A DNA stretch of 39,204 bases from Winogradskyella sp. (GCF_028282165.1 NZ_JANQIM010000045.1:1-39204), one strand, 5' to 3'. Numbered from the stretch's first letter, positions 23,931 to 33,852 are shown. A program made the numbers and translations. Notes: generated by a model from the sequence alone, not told the origin.

Positions 23931-24464
23931 TTAAGAGGTTTGCTTATTCAAATCAAAAGCTCCATCGGTTATATTTTTAGTGGACTGGTCACCGTTTACA
24001 TTTTTGCCTGTAAAATTAAACGTCCCTATAACCTTGGTTTCAGTTTCTTCAGAGATATTAATTTCTCCAACTTGCGTGTCATCGTAAGGCGCTTGCCATA
24101 TTTCGGAGGTAGAGTTTTGGGGATTATTGATATCTACATTGGTTTCTGTGTAAGAAGCACTGTTAAAAATATTTGCACCACCACCAATAGGATACGTTCC
24201 GGGGCCAGAGTAGCCCACAATAGTTATGGCAAATGCGTTAGCGTCACTACTAGACGCTATAATGATTAGGGTCTGTCCATTATTTGCCACTGTTGCAGAA
24301 GATGAGATATCTAAAGATTGGAAACTAGTGCCATCTACCCTAGCCGTTAAGGTTCCAGAGGGTGTGTTTCCTCCATCGCCACCATCATCATCACTTTTAC
24401 AAGATGTCAATGTTATTATTGAAGTCAACATAAATAATAACATGAAGCTTTTTAAAATTCTCAT
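23931..24464 (-). CDS. Surface or periplasmic lipoprotein, unknown function
   Basis: This 177-residue protein has a lipoprotein signal with lipobox TLTSC (C22), followed by KSDDDGGDGG, an acidic/Gly-rich stretch of the kind linked in Bacteroidota with surface export of lipoproteins. The rest is predicted beta-rich (TLTARVDGTSFQSL, AFAITIVGYSGPGTYPIGGG), resembling DUF6252-like flavobacterial lipoproteins. I cannot assign a function. It is first in a two-gene unit with the beta-propeller protein, which suggests that the two act together in the envelope. Confidence 0.7.
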   Translation of the reverse strand: MRILKSFMLLFMLTSIITLTSCKSDDDGGDGGNTPSGTLTARVDGTSFQSLDISSSATVANNGQTLIIIASSSDANAFAITIVGYSGPGTYPIGGGANIFNSASYTETNVDINNPQNSTSEIWQAPYDDTQVGEINISEETETKVIGTFNFTGKNVNGDQSTKNITDGAFDLNKQTS

Positions 24465-24583
24465 TGTTGAAATAATTTATTGGTTAATACGGATACAAAT
24501 CTCAACAATAAGACTAAGGCAAAACATACGATAAATTGCGTATATTTTTACAAATACTTGATTATCAATATTTTAAATATTAA

Positions 24584-25534
24584 TCAAAAAGAAATATGAG
24601 GATATTTAGCTTGTAAAGTCTCAATATCAAACGCTAATTTTGCCAAAAATTCATTGTGAGCGACCGACTCAGGATTAAATGGCCGATGTGCTTTTTTTGC
24701 TTGAATGTTGGCAACGATTTTAGACGTTTTTTTAGCTTCTTCGGATAACCATATGGATCTGAATTTTTCCCAGATATAATCAATGGCCAAACGATTTGGG
24801 TGGAGCATGTCTAGATCATAAAAACGATAATCCCTTAGTTCATCCATCATAATCTCATAAGACGGAAAATAATGCAATTGTTGCCTTTGGTCTACCATTT
24901 GGTGAACTGCCGCTATTAAATGCGATTTGCTTCTGGTATTCTCCACAAAGCCATCTTTTAAATGTCGAACAGGTGATACTGTGAATATGAAGTTTACTTT
25001 TGGATTAACACTTTTAATTAAAGCAACCATGGCTCCGAGTGATTGCAAAATCGTGTCTACAGATAGCAACTCCTTTGAAAACTGTTTTTGTGGTACTTTA
25101 TGGCAATTTGCAACGATTCTCTCTGAAGCAATATGCCTGTAAACCCAACTTGTTCCTAAAGTGATGATTATATGTGAGGCACTTTTTAATTGCAAAAGCG
25201 TACTATCGATTTGCATATTTAGTTCGTTTACCAAATCGTCTTGAGTGGCTTTATTTAATTTTGAATGGGCATCCAAACAACACCATTGTTCGCTATGAAA
25301 AATCAGTTCATCACCAGAATAGTAGTCCGAATTAATTGCTCTTGTGATAAGGTTTTCAATAGCCAAAGGATGAAATAAAATCCCAAAGGGATTGACTGTA
25401 GCTTGAAGCTTAAAATACATAAACTTTGCACCTACATTTTCTGAGAAGCAAGACCCTAACAACACCGCTTTAGAGTTATAATCGAGTTGATTAAACTTCT
25501 GTGGTTGTAGTGATATTTGGGTTTGAAGGTTCAT
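24584..25534 (-). CDS. GSCFA-domain protein
   Basis: This 316-residue protein carries the GSCFA signature AVLLGSCFSENVGAKF near residues 23-39, followed by NPFGILFHP, ITLGTSWVYRH and TVSPVRHLKDG. GSCFA proteins are common in Bacteroidota and related to SGNH/GDSL hydrolases; the Ser in GSCFSEN would be the candidate nucleophile. No signal peptide, so it is probably cytoplasmic. Substrate unknown. It is flanked on both sides by gaps without promoters I could recognise. Confidence 0.88.
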   Translation of the reverse strand: MNLQTQISLQPQKFNQLDYNSKAVLLGSCFSENVGAKFMYFKLQATVNPFGILFHPLAIENLITRAINSDYYSGDELIFHSEQWCCLDAHSKLNKATQDDLVNELNMQIDSTLLQLKSASHIIITLGTSWVYRHIASERIVANCHKVPQKQFSKELLSVDTILQSLGAMVALIKSVNPKVNFIFTVSPVRHLKDGFVENTRSKSHLIAAVHQMVDQRQQLHYFPSYEIMMDELRDYRFYDLDMLHPNRLAIDYIWEKFRSIWLSEEAKKTSKIVANIQAKKAHRPFNPESVAHNEFLAKLAFDIETLQAKYPHISF

Positions 25535-25602
25535 ATTCTTGACAAGAAAACATTATCAATCAAATGTTGCTCTAATCTAATATAAATTGCGTTGTCTAAA
25601 TA

Positions 25603-26130
25603 CTATCCTTTATTTTCTTTATTCTTTTCTCGTTCAAGCCTTTTCAATTCCTTTTCTTTCTTCTTCTCTTCCAGTCTGATTTTTTCTTCCTCAATTTTAT
25701 GTTTTAAATCTTTTATGTTGTTTTTTGAAGTAATCAATTTTTTAATGGCTTTCTCAATCTTACTATTTGTCTTATCTACCCTACTATTTAATCTATTAAT
25801 TCTTTTTTGAAGCTTTTTGTTAGACAGGTCATCTGTATTTTTAGTCTTCAAAATTTCATCTTTTAAATCCGATAAAACATCATACATCCTTTGAATCTTA
25901 ATTTCGAGATTTGTTTTTTTATTTTCCTCTCTTTCCAATTTTTGTTCATTTGTTTGAATATAACGCATCATCCACAACACCTGTTCATCAGAATGTTCTC
26001 GCTGCCAAAACTCTTGCTGTTGCATCATATGGTTATTGATTTGACTTTGAGTAGGTGGACTTGGAAACTGCTGGCCTAACAAAATGATAGGAAAAAATAA
26101 AACGATGTAAGTAATTGTCTTTATTCTCAT
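25603..26130 (-). CDS. Exported coiled-coil protein, unknown function
   Basis: This 175-residue protein has a signal peptide (about residues 1-19, ending LLGQQ). A short Gln-rich segment (FPSPPTQSQINNHMMQQQ) is followed by a long, highly charged helical region rich in Lys and Glu from about residue 55 to the end, with heptad-like spacing typical of coiled coil. No catalytic motif was seen and I do not recognise the family. It lies 31 bp downstream of alaS and may be read from the alaS transcript. Confidence 0.6.
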   Translation of the reverse strand: MRIKTITYIVLFFPIILLGQQFPSPPTQSQINNHMMQQQEFWQREHSDEQVLWMMRYIQTNEQKLEREENKKTNLEIKIQRMYDVLSDLKDEILKTKNTDDLSNKKLQKRINRLNSRVDKTNSKIEKAIKKLITSKNNIKDLKHKIEEEKIRLEEKKKEKELKRLEREKNKENKG

Positions 26131-26161
26131 TTTGTTTTGTGTTTTAACAAGATATTATCTT

Positions 26162-28825
26162 TTACTTCAAATAATCTTCAGCCAATTTCAAAGCCTCATC
26201 AATTCCACTTGGATTTTTACCTCCCGCGGTAGCAAAGAAGGCTTGTCCTCCGCCACCACCTTGGATGTATTTACCAAGTTCCCTTACAATCTGCCCTGCG
26301 TTCAAGTCTTTTTCTGTAACGAGGTTTTTAGAAATATAACACGATAAAATGGCCTTCCCATTGGTATCAGCTCCAAATAGCGCAAACAAATTATCGACTT
26401 CACCTCCCAGCTCAAAACATAAATCCTTAATCCCAGAAGCGTCCAAATCAACTTTTTTAGCAATAAAGTTGATACCGTTAACTTCGGTGATTTCACTTTT
26501 TAATTCACCTTTTACATTTTTGGCTTTATCCTTTAATAATTGCTCAATTTGCTTTTTAAGATCTGAATTTTCGTCTTGTAAGGCCTTAACCGCTTTAACA
26601 GGCTCTTTTGTATTATTAAGTAAATCCCTTATCTCAAAATAGGCTCTATTATTTTCAAAATAGAAATCTTTTACAGCGTCGTAGGTAATGGCCTCTATAC
26701 GTCGTATCCCAGCTGCAACAGCACCTTCGGATACAATCTTAAAGTGCCAAATATCAGCCGTGTTCTTAACATGTGTACCACCACAGAGCTCTATGGATTG
26801 CCCAAAGCGAATGGTTCTTACCGTATCACCATACTTCTCACCAAATAAAGACATCGCCCCTTCTGAAATCGCTATGTCTTTAGGTATGTTTCGCTGCTCT
26901 TCAAGCAATAACTTATCATCTATTCTGGCGTTAACAAAATTTTCGACATCCCTCAATTCTTCAACCGTAAGCTTAGAAAAATGCGAAAAATCAAAGCGTA
27001 AATGCTTCGAATGTACCGCAGAACCTTTTTGTTCCACATGAGTCCCTAAAACCTCTCTTAAGGCTTGATGCAAAAGATGTGTTGCCGTATGATTGCATTC
27101 GGTTCTAAACCGTTGTTTACCCTCCACAACAGCTTTAAAGGTTGCATTAAGATCTTTGGGGAGGTTTTTGGTAAAATGGATAATGATGTTATTCTCTTTC
27201 TTTGTATCTAAAATGTAAATTACATCACCATTAGGGTCTTGCAAATAGCCTTTATCGCCAACTTGTCCACCGCCCTCAGCATAAAAAGGTGTTAAATTAA
27301 ATACCAATTGGTACATCTCACCATCTTTTTTAGAAGTGACTTTTCTGTATCTGGTAATCTTAACAGTGGCATCAAGAATATCATAGCCTATAAATTCCTG
27401 TTCTGCATCATCAACCAAAATGGTCCAATCATCTGTCGATGTTTCGCTAGCTTTACGTGAACGATTTTTTTGTTTTTCCATCTCTATGTCAAAACCTTCT
27501 TCATCCACAGTAAAATTCCTTTCTCCTGCAATCAATTGTGTTAGATCTAGCGGAAATCCATAAGTGTCATACAATTCAAATGCTTCTTTTCCAGAAACAA
27601 TAAGCAACTGCTCTTTTGTCATTCTTTTCGAAACCCCTGTCACTTTTACTTTTGCGTCCTTCTTTCTTAGAATGGATTCCAATAAAACCAAGCCTTGCTC
27701 TAAGGTTCTCAAGAATGACGATTCTTCCTCTTTAATTACATTTTCAATCAGTTGCTTTTGGACTTTAAGCTCAGGAAAGGCTTTCCCCATTTTTTTGGTC
27801 AGAATATCAACCAAACGATAAATAAAAGGTTCTTTTTTGTCCAAAAATGTAAACCCATAACGCACTGCTCGTCGTAAGATTCTTCTAATGACATAACCTG
27901 CACCCGTATTACTTGGTAATTGTCCATCTGCTATCGAAAACGCTACTGCTCTAACATGGTCGGCAATCACTCTAATGGCCACATCCACTTTTTCATCATT
28001 CCCATATTCCTTATTGGTGATGGCTTCAATCTCTCTAATAATTGGTATAAACACATCGGTATCGTAATTAGAAGTGACACCTTGCAACACCATACAAAGG
28101 CGTTCAAAGCCCATTCCGGTATCGATATGCTTACTAGGAAGGTTTTCTAAGGTTTTATCGGCTCTGCGATTGTATTGCATAAACACCAGATTCCAAATTT
28201 CCACAACTTGCGGATGATCCATGTTTACCAAATCCTTGCCATTAACTTTGGCTTTTTCTTCTGCCGAACGAATATCTACATGAATTTCACTACATGGACC
28301 ACAAGGACCTTGGTCTCCCATTTCCCAAAAGTTATCCTTTTTGTTGCCCATAAGAATACGATCTTCGGGTACAATAGCTTTCCAAAGGTCATATGCTTCT
28401 TGATCCATCGGAAGATTGTCTTCATCATCACTACCTTCAAAAACAGTAACGTACAAGATATCCTTATCAATACCATACACTTCGGTGAGTAACTCCCAGG
28501 CCCAAGCAATGGCTTCTTTCTTAAAATAGTCTCCAAAACTCCAATTGCCCAACATTTCGAACAATGTATGGTGGTACGTATCATAGCCCACTTCCTCCAA
28601 ATCGTTATGCTTCCCAGAAACCCTCAAACACTTTTGGGTGTCTGCAATACGACTACTTTTTGGTTCGCTATTTCCCAAAAAATATTCTTTAAAAGGTGCC
28701 ATACCAGAGTTAACAAACATCAAGGTTGGGTCGTCTTTTGTCACCATAGGTGCAGATGGTACAATGAGGTGGGATTTTGATTTAAAAAACTCTAAAAACT
28801 TAGTTCTAATCTCTTGAGACGTCAT
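26162..28825 (-). CDS. alaS: Alanine--tRNA ligase
   Basis: This enzyme charges tRNA-Ala. The 887-residue protein has the class II catalytic core at the N-terminus ([16 protein letters not shown] and [12 protein letters not shown]). The editing domain has the zinc/active-site HTATHLLH and CGGTH motifs, followed by [16 protein letters not shown]-terminal DHHA1-type domain ends in [15 protein letters not shown]. All domains are complete. A degenerate family C palindrome (28826-28848) directly precedes the ATG. Confidence 0.97.
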   Translation of the reverse strand: MTSQEIRTKFLEFFKSKSHLIVPSAPMVTKDDPTLMFVNSGMAPFKEYFLGNSEPKSSRIADTQKCLRVSGKHNDLEEVGYDTYHHTLFEMLGNWSFGDYFKKEAIAWAWELLTEVYGIDKDILYVTVFEGSDDEDNLPMDQEAYDLWKAIVPEDRILMGNKKDNFWEMGDQGPCGPCSEIHVDIRSAEEKAKVNGKDLVNMDHPQVVEIWNLVFMQYNRRADKTLENLPSKHIDTGMGFERLCMVLQGVTSNYDTDVFIPIIREIEAITNKEYGNDEKVDVAIRVIADHVRAVAFSIADGQLPSNTGAGYVIRRILRRAVRYGFTFLDKKEPFIYRLVDILTKKMGKAFPELKVQKQLIENVIKEEESSFLRTLEQGLVLLESILRKKDAKVKVTGVSKRMTKEQLLIVSGKEAFELYDTYGFPLDLTQLIAGERNFTVDEEGFDIEMEKQKNRSRKASETSTDDWTILVDDAEQEFIGYDILDATVKITRYRKVTSKKDGEMYQLVFNLTPFYAEGGGQVGDKGYLQDPNGDVIYILDTKKENNIIIHFTKNLPKDLNATFKAVVEGKQRFRTECNHTATHLLHQALREVLGTHVEQKGSAVHSKHLRFDFSHFSKLTVEELRDVENFVNARIDDKLLLEEQRNIPKDIAISEGAMSLFGEKYGDTVRTIRFGQSIELCGGTHVKNTADIWHFKIVSEGAVAAGIRRIEAITYDAVKDFYFENNRAYFEIRDLLNNTKEPVKAVKALQDENSDLKKQIEQLLKDKAKNVKGELKSEITEVNGINFIAKKVDLDASGIKDLCFELGGEVDNLFALFGADTNGKAILSCYISKNLVTEKDLNAGQIVRELGKYIQGGGGGQAFFATAGGKNPSGIDEALKLAEDYLK

Positions 28826-28848
28826 ATACTGAAATTATAGCTAGTATC
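28826..28848. repeat. Degenerate family C palindrome abutting the alaS start
   Basis: On the minus strand GATACT...TTCAGTAT, with an altered middle, runs straight into the alaS ATG. The outer ATACT / AGTAT arms can pair. It is the third gene start in this window with a TTCAG(C/T)AT sequence just upstream. Confidence 0.45.
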
Positions 28849-29000
28849 GTTAATATTACCACATTTGCAAAACAATCTTTATATATTCTCTGTCATTTTT
28901 TTAATTAATTTTATGGTCAGAGAGAGCCTACTCCAAATATTTCAATTGTTATTAATTAAATTTAAAATGGAAATATTTTTGTAGGTTTGAAAGTTGAGCA

Positions 29001-29041
29001 ATTTTTGCAGAACATATTTAGTACATATTTTCTGCAAAAAT
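29001..29041 (+). promoter_or_regulatory. 12-bp perfect inverted repeat before the M23 peptidase gene
   Basis: ATTTTTGCAGAA (29001-29012) and TTCTGCAAAAAT (29030-29041) are perfectly complementary, around a 17-base spacer with the direct repeat ACATATTT. It ends 15 bp before the ATG at 29057 and has no T-run. It may be an operator for a dimeric regulator or a 5'-UTR hairpin; the MerR-like gene downstream is a possible but unproven regulator. Confidence 0.5.
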
Positions 29042-29056
29042 AGTATAAATTAGAAC

Positions 29057-30028
29057 ATGGCTAAGGTAAAATATTATTATGATGCTGATACGCTTTCTTA
29101 CCGTAAAATAGAACGTAAAAAAGCGACTACTCTTAAATACGCTATCGTTTTTCTTTTGGGTGCCGGATTATTCGGGTTTTTGTCTTTTGCTATCATAAAC
29201 AGCTATGTTCAATCCCCAAAAGAACGGGAATTGGCTAGGGAATTACAGAATATGGAACTTCAGTACCAACTGCTCAACAAACGTATGGATGATGCCATTG
29301 CAGCCCTCGAAAATGTCGAAGAACGCGACAATGCCATTTACCGATTGTATTTTGAAGCCAATCCAATTCCAGAGGAACAACGACGTGCAGGTTTTGGCGG
29401 TATTAACCGTTACAAAAAGTTTGAGGGTTATGATAATTCGCAATTAATAGCAGAAAGCAACAGGCGTTTGGATATTCTTGAAAAAGCTATAGTAGTACAA
29501 TCAAAATCTTTAGACGAAATTGCCAAACTAGCAGAAAATAAAGAAAAGTTTTTAGAAGCTATACCAGCGATACAGCCTGTAAGGAATGAGAATTTAACAC
29601 GTATGGCATCTGGTTATGGTTTTAGAACGGATCCGTTTACAAAGGCGAGAAAGTTTCATTTTGGTATGGATTTTACTGCACCACGTGGTACACCAGTATA
29701 TGCTACGGGAAATGGCGTGGTAAAGCGTGCCGATAACCGGGCATCTGGTTATGGTAAGCACATACGTATAGATCACGGTTACGGTTACATAACACTGTAT
29801 GCACATTTGTACAAGTACAATGTACGAGTTAACCAACGTGTAAAACGCGGCGATTTAATTGGTTATGTTGGCAGTACAGGACGATCCGAGGCTCCACATT
29901 TACATTACGAGGTCTTTAAGGATGGAGAACGCATCAATCCCATAAACTTCTATTACGGTAATTTATCGGCCACTGAGTTTAATGAATTACTGAGAAAAGC
30001 ATCATTAGAAAACCAATCCCTCGATTAA
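29057..30028 (+). CDS. M23-family membrane-anchored peptidoglycan peptidase
   Basis: This 323-residue protein has a basic N-terminus, one transmembrane helix (about residues 27-48), a coiled-coil region (about 55-170) and a C-terminal LytM/peptidase M23 domain. The zinc ligands are visible as HFGMD and HLHYE, with the core SGYGFRTDPFTKARKFHFGM and GYVGSTG. Such enzymes cut peptide cross-links or stems in peptidoglycan during growth or division. The active domain should lie in the periplasm. It is followed 1 bp later by a MerR-like gene and is divergent from alaS. Confidence 0.9.
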   Translation: MAKVKYYYDADTLSYRKIERKKATTLKYAIVFLLGAGLFGFLSFAIINSYVQSPKERELARELQNMELQYQLLNKRMDDAIAALENVEERDNAIYRLYFEANPIPEEQRRAGFGGINRYKKFEGYDNSQLIAESNRRLDILEKAIVVQSKSLDEIAKLAENKEKFLEAIPAIQPVRNENLTRMASGYGFRTDPFTKARKFHFGMDFTAPRGTPVYATGNGVVKRADNRASGYGKHIRIDHGYGYITLYAHLYKYNVRVNQRVKRGDLIGYVGSTGRSEAPHLHYEVFKDGERINPINFYYGNLSATEFNELLRKASLENQSLD

Positions 30029-30029
30029 T

Positions 30030-30359
30030 ATGCATATTGAATTACCAGAAAAACGTTACTATGGCATTGGTGAAGTGGCCAAGGCTTTTAACGTCAATGC
30101 CTCATTAATCCGCTTTTGGGAGAAGGAGTTTGATATCATTAAGCCAAAGAAAAATGCCAAAGGCAATAGAAAGTTTACACCAGAGGATATTAAAAACTTA
30201 AAGTTCATCTATCATCTTGTAAAGGAAAGAGGATTTACTTTAGAAGGCGCCAAAATTCATCTTAAAGAAGAAAAGAAGCAGTCTTTGGAAAAGTTTGAAA
30301 TCATTGAAAAGCTAGAACGTATAAAAGCACAGTTAATCAAAATAAAAACACAACTTTAA
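30030..30359 (+). CDS. MerR-family transcriptional regulator
   Basis: This 109-residue protein has a MerR-type winged HTH (YYGIGEVAKAFNVNASLIRFWEKEF) followed by KNAKGNRKFTPEDIKNLKFIYHLVKERGFTLEGAKIHL, typical of the short MerR proteins common in Bacteroidota. No C-terminal metal or drug-binding domain is present; the tail is a helical dimerisation segment. It is cotranscribed with the M23 peptidase (1-bp gap), so it may regulate that operon. Ligand unknown. Confidence 0.88.
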   Translation: MHIELPEKRYYGIGEVAKAFNVNASLIRFWEKEFDIIKPKKNAKGNRKFTPEDIKNLKFIYHLVKERGFTLEGAKIHLKEEKKQSLEKFEIIEKLERIKAQLIKIKTQL

Positions 30360-30371
30360 AATCAATCAGTC

Positions 30372-30968
30372 ATGAAAAAATGGATAGTTCCTATTATAAT
30401 AATTGTAGTTATTGCCTTTTGGGGATTTAATGTAAATAACACAGCTGTAGATTTACAGGAAGGCACAAAGGAAGCATGGGCAGATGTTCAAAGTTCCTAC
30501 CAAAGAAGAAATGATCTCATAGGAAATCTGGTAAAAACCGTGCAAGGCGCTGCCGATTTCGAAAAAAGCACGCTTGAAGCTGTCATAAAAGCGCGAAGTG
30601 AAGCCTCAAAGCCAGAAATTAACATTAGCGACGTTGGCGAACTTACACCTGAAAAATTAGCGGTATTCAACAAAGCACAAAGTGGTTTAAGCAGTGCACT
30701 ATCACGATTATTAGTTACCGTAGAACGATATCCAGATTTAAAAGCCAATCAGAATTTTTTAGAACTACAAAGCCAATTAGAAGGCACTGAAAATAGAATC
30801 AATGTTGCCAGAGATCGGTTTAACGATGCGGTTAGACCCTATAATTCTTATGTAAGAAAGTTTCCTGCCAAACTCATTGCAGGCCTTATAGGTTTTGATG
30901 AAATGGGATATTATGAAGCTGAAGATGGCGCAGAAAAGCCCGTAGATGTAGAATTCAATTTCAATTAA
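30372..30968 (+). CDS. lemA: LemA family membrane protein
   Basis: This 198-residue protein has an N-terminal transmembrane helix (WIVPIIIIVVIAFWGF) and the LemA core, with YQRRNDLIGNLVKTVQGAADFEKST and the helical bundle ENRINVARDRFNDAVRPYNSYVRKFP. LemA proteins are membrane-anchored with the helical domain outside the cytoplasm; function is poorly defined. It precedes two TPM-domain genes, a common gene set in bacteria. Confidence 0.92.
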   Translation: MKKWIVPIIIIVVIAFWGFNVNNTAVDLQEGTKEAWADVQSSYQRRNDLIGNLVKTVQGAADFEKSTLEAVIKARSEASKPEINISDVGELTPEKLAVFNKAQSGLSSALSRLLVTVERYPDLKANQNFLELQSQLEGTENRINVARDRFNDAVRPYNSYVRKFPAKLIAGLIGFDEMGYYEAEDGAEKPVDVEFNFN

Positions 30969-30976
30969 ACTTAGCT

Positions 30977-31414
30977 ATGCCCTATATTGAAGATTTCCTT
31001 ACCACACAAGAAGAGCAGGAAATCGTTGAAGCTATTCGTATTGCCGAAAGTGAAACTTCGGGAGAAATACGTGTGCATATCGAGCAGCAATGCGACATCG
31101 ATGTCTATGAACGCGCATTAGACGTATTTCATTTGCTTAAAATGGACAATACCATTCAAAGAAATGGCGTACTGATCTATGTGGCTGTTGATAATAAAAC
31201 GTTTGTCATTTTTGGAGACCAAGGCATCAATAATGCGGTGGGCACTAATTTTTGGAACTCCACCAGAGATAAAATTGCACACCAATTTCAATCAGGCCTC
31301 TTTAAACAAGGCTTAATCGATGGCATTACCGAAGCAGGCAAGGTACTCTCAGCACATTTTCCCTGGGAACATGGCGATCGCAATGAATTAGACAATACTA
31401 TTTCCAAGGGCTAA
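30977..31414 (+). CDS. TPM-domain protein, soluble
   Basis: This 145-residue protein consists mainly of one TPM domain (ETSGEIRVHIEQQ... and NGVLIYVAVDNKTFVIFGDQGIN). It has no signal peptide or membrane helix, unlike the next gene. The stop overlaps the next start (TAATG), so it is translated together with the second TPM gene. TPM domains occur in proteins linked to membrane protein quality control or photosystem repair in other organisms; the role here is unknown. Confidence 0.85.
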   Translation: MPYIEDFLTTQEEQEIVEAIRIAESETSGEIRVHIEQQCDIDVYERALDVFHLLKMDNTIQRNGVLIYVAVDNKTFVIFGDQGINNAVGTNFWNSTRDKIAHQFQSGLFKQGLIDGITEAGKVLSAHFPWEHGDRNELDNTISKG

Positions 31415-32247
31415 TGAAAAGACTAAAACATACAGCCATTAAGCTGGTTTTTGCCATTTGCATGGTAAGTCCCTCAATTGTTTTTGCTCAATATGAAATT
31501 CCGCCGATTCCAGAATTCCAAACAAGTGTCTATGACGAGATCGGGTTATTAAGCTCCTCTCAAAAAACCAGCTTAGAGGAAAAGCTCATTCGCTATTCGG
31601 ATACCACTTCAACACAAATCGTAGTTGTCATTATTAGTTCTACAAAGGGAGAATACATAAACTTCTTAGGTGCAGAATGGTTGAAAGAATGGGGAATTGG
31701 TCAAAAAGACAAGGATAACGGAATTTTAATTTTATTGGCAAAAGACGATAGAAAAATAGGCCTTAATACTGGCTATGGTATTGAACACTTACTCACCGAT
31801 GCTATGAGTAAGCGCATTATCAACAGAGACATTATTCCCTATTTTAAACAAAACGATTATTACGGTGGCCTTAACCGTGCCAGCGACGCCATTTTTGAAG
31901 TGATGAAAGGTGAGTATCAAGGGACACGTCAAAGTAACTCTAACGAATTTCCTTTTGGTGTATTTGTTTTTCTATTTATCGTGTTTGTCATTTTAATTAT
32001 CGCCATATCAAAAAGCCGAGGTGGTGGTCGCGGTGGTCGTGGAGGACGTAGAAATAATGATGCCCAAAGTATTCTAGAAGCTATTATCCTTAGTAATATG
32101 GGACGCGGTAGTTACCAAAGAAGCTCATCTGGCGGCTTTGGTGGCTGGGGTGGTAGTTCTGGTGGAGGCAGCTTTGGAGGTGGTGGCTTTGGTGGTGGCT
32201 TTGGAGGCGGAAGTGGCGGTGGCGGTGGTGCCTCAGGAGGTTGGTAA
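31414..32247 (+). CDS. TPM-domain membrane protein with glycine-rich tail
   Basis: This 277-residue protein has a signal peptide (ending VFAQ), a periplasmic TPM domain (about residues 35-165, with YDEIGLLSS, STQIVVVIIS and GILILLAKDDRKIGLNTGYG), one transmembrane helix (FPFGVFVFLFIVFVILII), and a C-terminal tail of Ser and Gly repeats (GGSFGGGGFGGGFGGG). This layout matches the YgcG family commonly encoded after lemA. The tail would be cytoplasmic by topology. Function remains unclear. Confidence 0.88.
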   Translation: MKRLKHTAIKLVFAICMVSPSIVFAQYEIPPIPEFQTSVYDEIGLLSSSQKTSLEEKLIRYSDTTSTQIVVVIISSTKGEYINFLGAEWLKEWGIGQKDKDNGILILLAKDDRKIGLNTGYGIEHLLTDAMSKRIINRDIIPYFKQNDYYGGLNRASDAIFEVMKGEYQGTRQSNSNEFPFGVFVFLFIVFVILIIAISKSRGGGRGGRGGRRNNDAQSILEAIILSNMGRGSYQRSSSGGFGGWGGSSGGGSFGGGGFGGGFGGGSGGGGGASGGW

Positions 32248-32379
32248 ACTAAGGTTGTCGTATGCTTTTATCTGTTACTTATATAGTATTGAACTAAGAA
32301 AAGTGCACCTAATAACAATTTTAATAACTTACATTGTTACTAATTGCAATCGGGGTATGTTGTTAATATATATCTACTT

Positions 32380-32952
32380 ATGAACCATATAATTATACAA
32401 TCTGGAACTAACCCCAATACGCCTTGGGCATCTGATTTTATTGCTCTAGGTAATGCATGGGAAAACTATGCTATGGCAAATAATTTGAAAATATCGGGGT
32501 TAATACATCCCTATGGGATAAGTTGTAACCTCACAGGCACCATTAATGATTTTAAGACTGTTGAAATTAGTATAACTAAAAAAATGGAGAATGTAACTAC
32601 AGGTGTTATTCCTCAGACATCTCCTTATTCCTCAATCATAAAAATGAAAGCCAGAACTATGGGTCTCCGAACTGGAGACAGACTTGAGATTAGAAAAAAT
32701 TCTTTTACCAACAGGCTTCTAGGTCAATTAAACGGTCTTGCCGTAATTAAAAAAACTGAAGAACTTATCATATACTCCAATAGAACGAAACGTGACGCGA
32801 AGCCTTTTTTTGATGATTTAGAAGCCCTATCAGATTTAGATTGGTTAAAGGTAAAAAATGGAGAAGTTATGGTTAGAGCTCTTAAAATCCCTTCCGAAAC
32901 TAAACAGGTCGAAAGCTGGTTTCAAACTCTAAATAAAATAGTGTTTTGGTAA
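32380..32952 (+). CDS. Hypothetical protein, no recognised family
   Basis: This 190-residue protein is started at MNHIIIQSGTN (32380); the ATG at 32344 adds 12 residues of no clear character. No signal peptide, membrane helix or catalytic motif was seen. The segments NDFKTVEISITKKM and RTGDRLEIRKNS look like beta strands, and the C-terminal third is mixed helix. It lies between the TPM operon and an IS1-family transposase, at the start of the accessory region, and may have been acquired. I cannot assign a function. Confidence 0.55.
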   Translation: MNHIIIQSGTNPNTPWASDFIALGNAWENYAMANNLKISGLIHPYGISCNLTGTINDFKTVEISITKKMENVTTGVIPQTSPYSSIIKMKARTMGLRTGDRLEIRKNSFTNRLLGQLNGLAVIKKTEELIIYSNRTKRDAKPFFDDLEALSDLDWLKVKNGEVMVRALKIPSETKQVESWFQTLNKIVFW

Positions 32953-33012
32953 GAACTAAAAGCTTTAATAGATTTTGCCCATATTTTAATTATAACATAT
33001 GCTTTTCAGCAA

Positions 33013-33675
33013 CTATCCCCAAAAATAAATCTTCAGATGTGCTTCGAGATACTTTTCACTTTTAGAAAAGCAAATGGTTTTTCTACTTAATCTTTTGATA
33101 TGTGTTCTTAAAGTTAAATTCATTCTCTCAATTTTATTAATACAATACTGAAAGCGTTTGTGAATTTCTTTTGGAATTAAACTTGGGTAAATATTTAATC
33201 TATCAGTGTAAATCCTTGCTGGTTGAAGTAGTAGAAGTTTATGGATTAATGGCTTAATGTTTTCCTTTGATTTACTGCCAACAAAGAAATCAATAACATG
33301 TTTTGTTTCTTTCTCGATAGCATAAGTAACCCAAGTAAAATGGTCTTTTCGTTTGATGAACGTCCATAACTCATCAACCTCAAACTTAAGACCAAGCTTA
33401 TAAAAGGTCTGGGGCTTTATACTTTTAGCAATCTTAAGCATTCTGGAAAGAACAGTACAACAAGAAATATTTAATATCCTTGAGATACTTCTAATACCAC
33501 AACCCTCTTTAAGTAGATTCTTGATCAAATCATTTGTATTAGAGTTGTATGCTTTATAAATATAACTGCCTTGAAATCGCTTATTACAAACTCTACATTT
33601 ATAACGTTGAATATTATTTTGAAATCCATTTTTCACAGATAAACCTGAGCATTTAGGACAATGTATTTTTTCCAT
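33013..33675 (-). CDS. IS1-family transposase
   Basis: This 220-residue protein matches the IS1 transposase layout: an N-terminal zinc finger with four Cys (HCPKCSG and YKCRVCNKRF), an HTH region (GIRSISRILNISCCTVLSRM), then the DDE domain with D in KFEVDELWTF, D in IYTDRLNIYPS and E in INKIERMNLTLR, followed by the diagnostic RLSRKTICFSKS. It is a single ORF of about full length with no frameshift, so it may be active. It runs opposite to its neighbours. Confidence 0.9.
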   Translation of the reverse strand: MEKIHCPKCSGLSVKNGFQNNIQRYKCRVCNKRFQGSYIYKAYNSNTNDLIKNLLKEGCGIRSISRILNISCCTVLSRMLKIAKSIKPQTFYKLGLKFEVDELWTFIKRKDHFTWVTYAIEKETKHVIDFFVGSKSKENIKPLIHKLLLLQPARIYTDRLNIYPSLIPKEIHKRFQYCINKIERMNLTLRTHIKRLSRKTICFSKSEKYLEAHLKIYFWG

Positions 33676-33764
33676 GTCCTAATTTAAAACATAACGATTC
33701 ACAAAACCCGTATTTTACAGGTTCTAAAAGATTTTCTCTTTTGCCAATATATAAATGAACAAAG

Positions 33765-33802
33765 AAAAACAGTAACTAACAGAAATGTTAATTACTGTTT
33801 TT
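33765..33802. terminator. Strong symmetrical hairpin upstream of the transposase
   Basis: AAAAACAGTAA (33765-33775) pairs with TTACTGTTTTT (33792-33802). An inner 5-bp stem TAACA / TGTTA with a GAAA tetraloop extends it after a single mismatch. With A- and T-runs at both ends it could terminate in both directions, and it would shield the transposase from outside transcription. Confidence 0.65.
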
Positions 33803-33852
33803 CAATTATTTAAGTTCTCATACGGTGTCGTGTCCTATTTTAAAACACTACC

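Larger units (their letters stand above)
33000..33852 (-). mobile_element. IS1-like element, ends uncertain
   Basis: The transposase lies at 33013-33675. A likely end to its right is at 33852, where the minus strand reads GGTAGTGTTTTAAAATAGGA. A near copy of this word (TATGTTTTAAATTAGGACAT) also occurs at the transposase start (33673-33692). No convincing matching inverted repeat was found on the left side near 33000-33012, so the left end given here is a guess and the element may be truncated or rearranged. Confidence 0.4.

Noticed and set aside
26688..28584. Several frames of 70-117 codons on both strands inside alaS
   Set aside because: alaS is complete and conserved over its length, and these are shadow frames.
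32248..32379. Possible small RNA or tRNA between the TPM operon and the hypothetical gene
   Set aside because: No cloverleaf, CCA end or strong stem was seen, only AT-rich sequence.
32138..32383. Frame rich in Val and Ala overlapping the end of the second TPM gene
   Set aside because: It is a shifted reading of the Gly-rich repeat tail and has no independent support.
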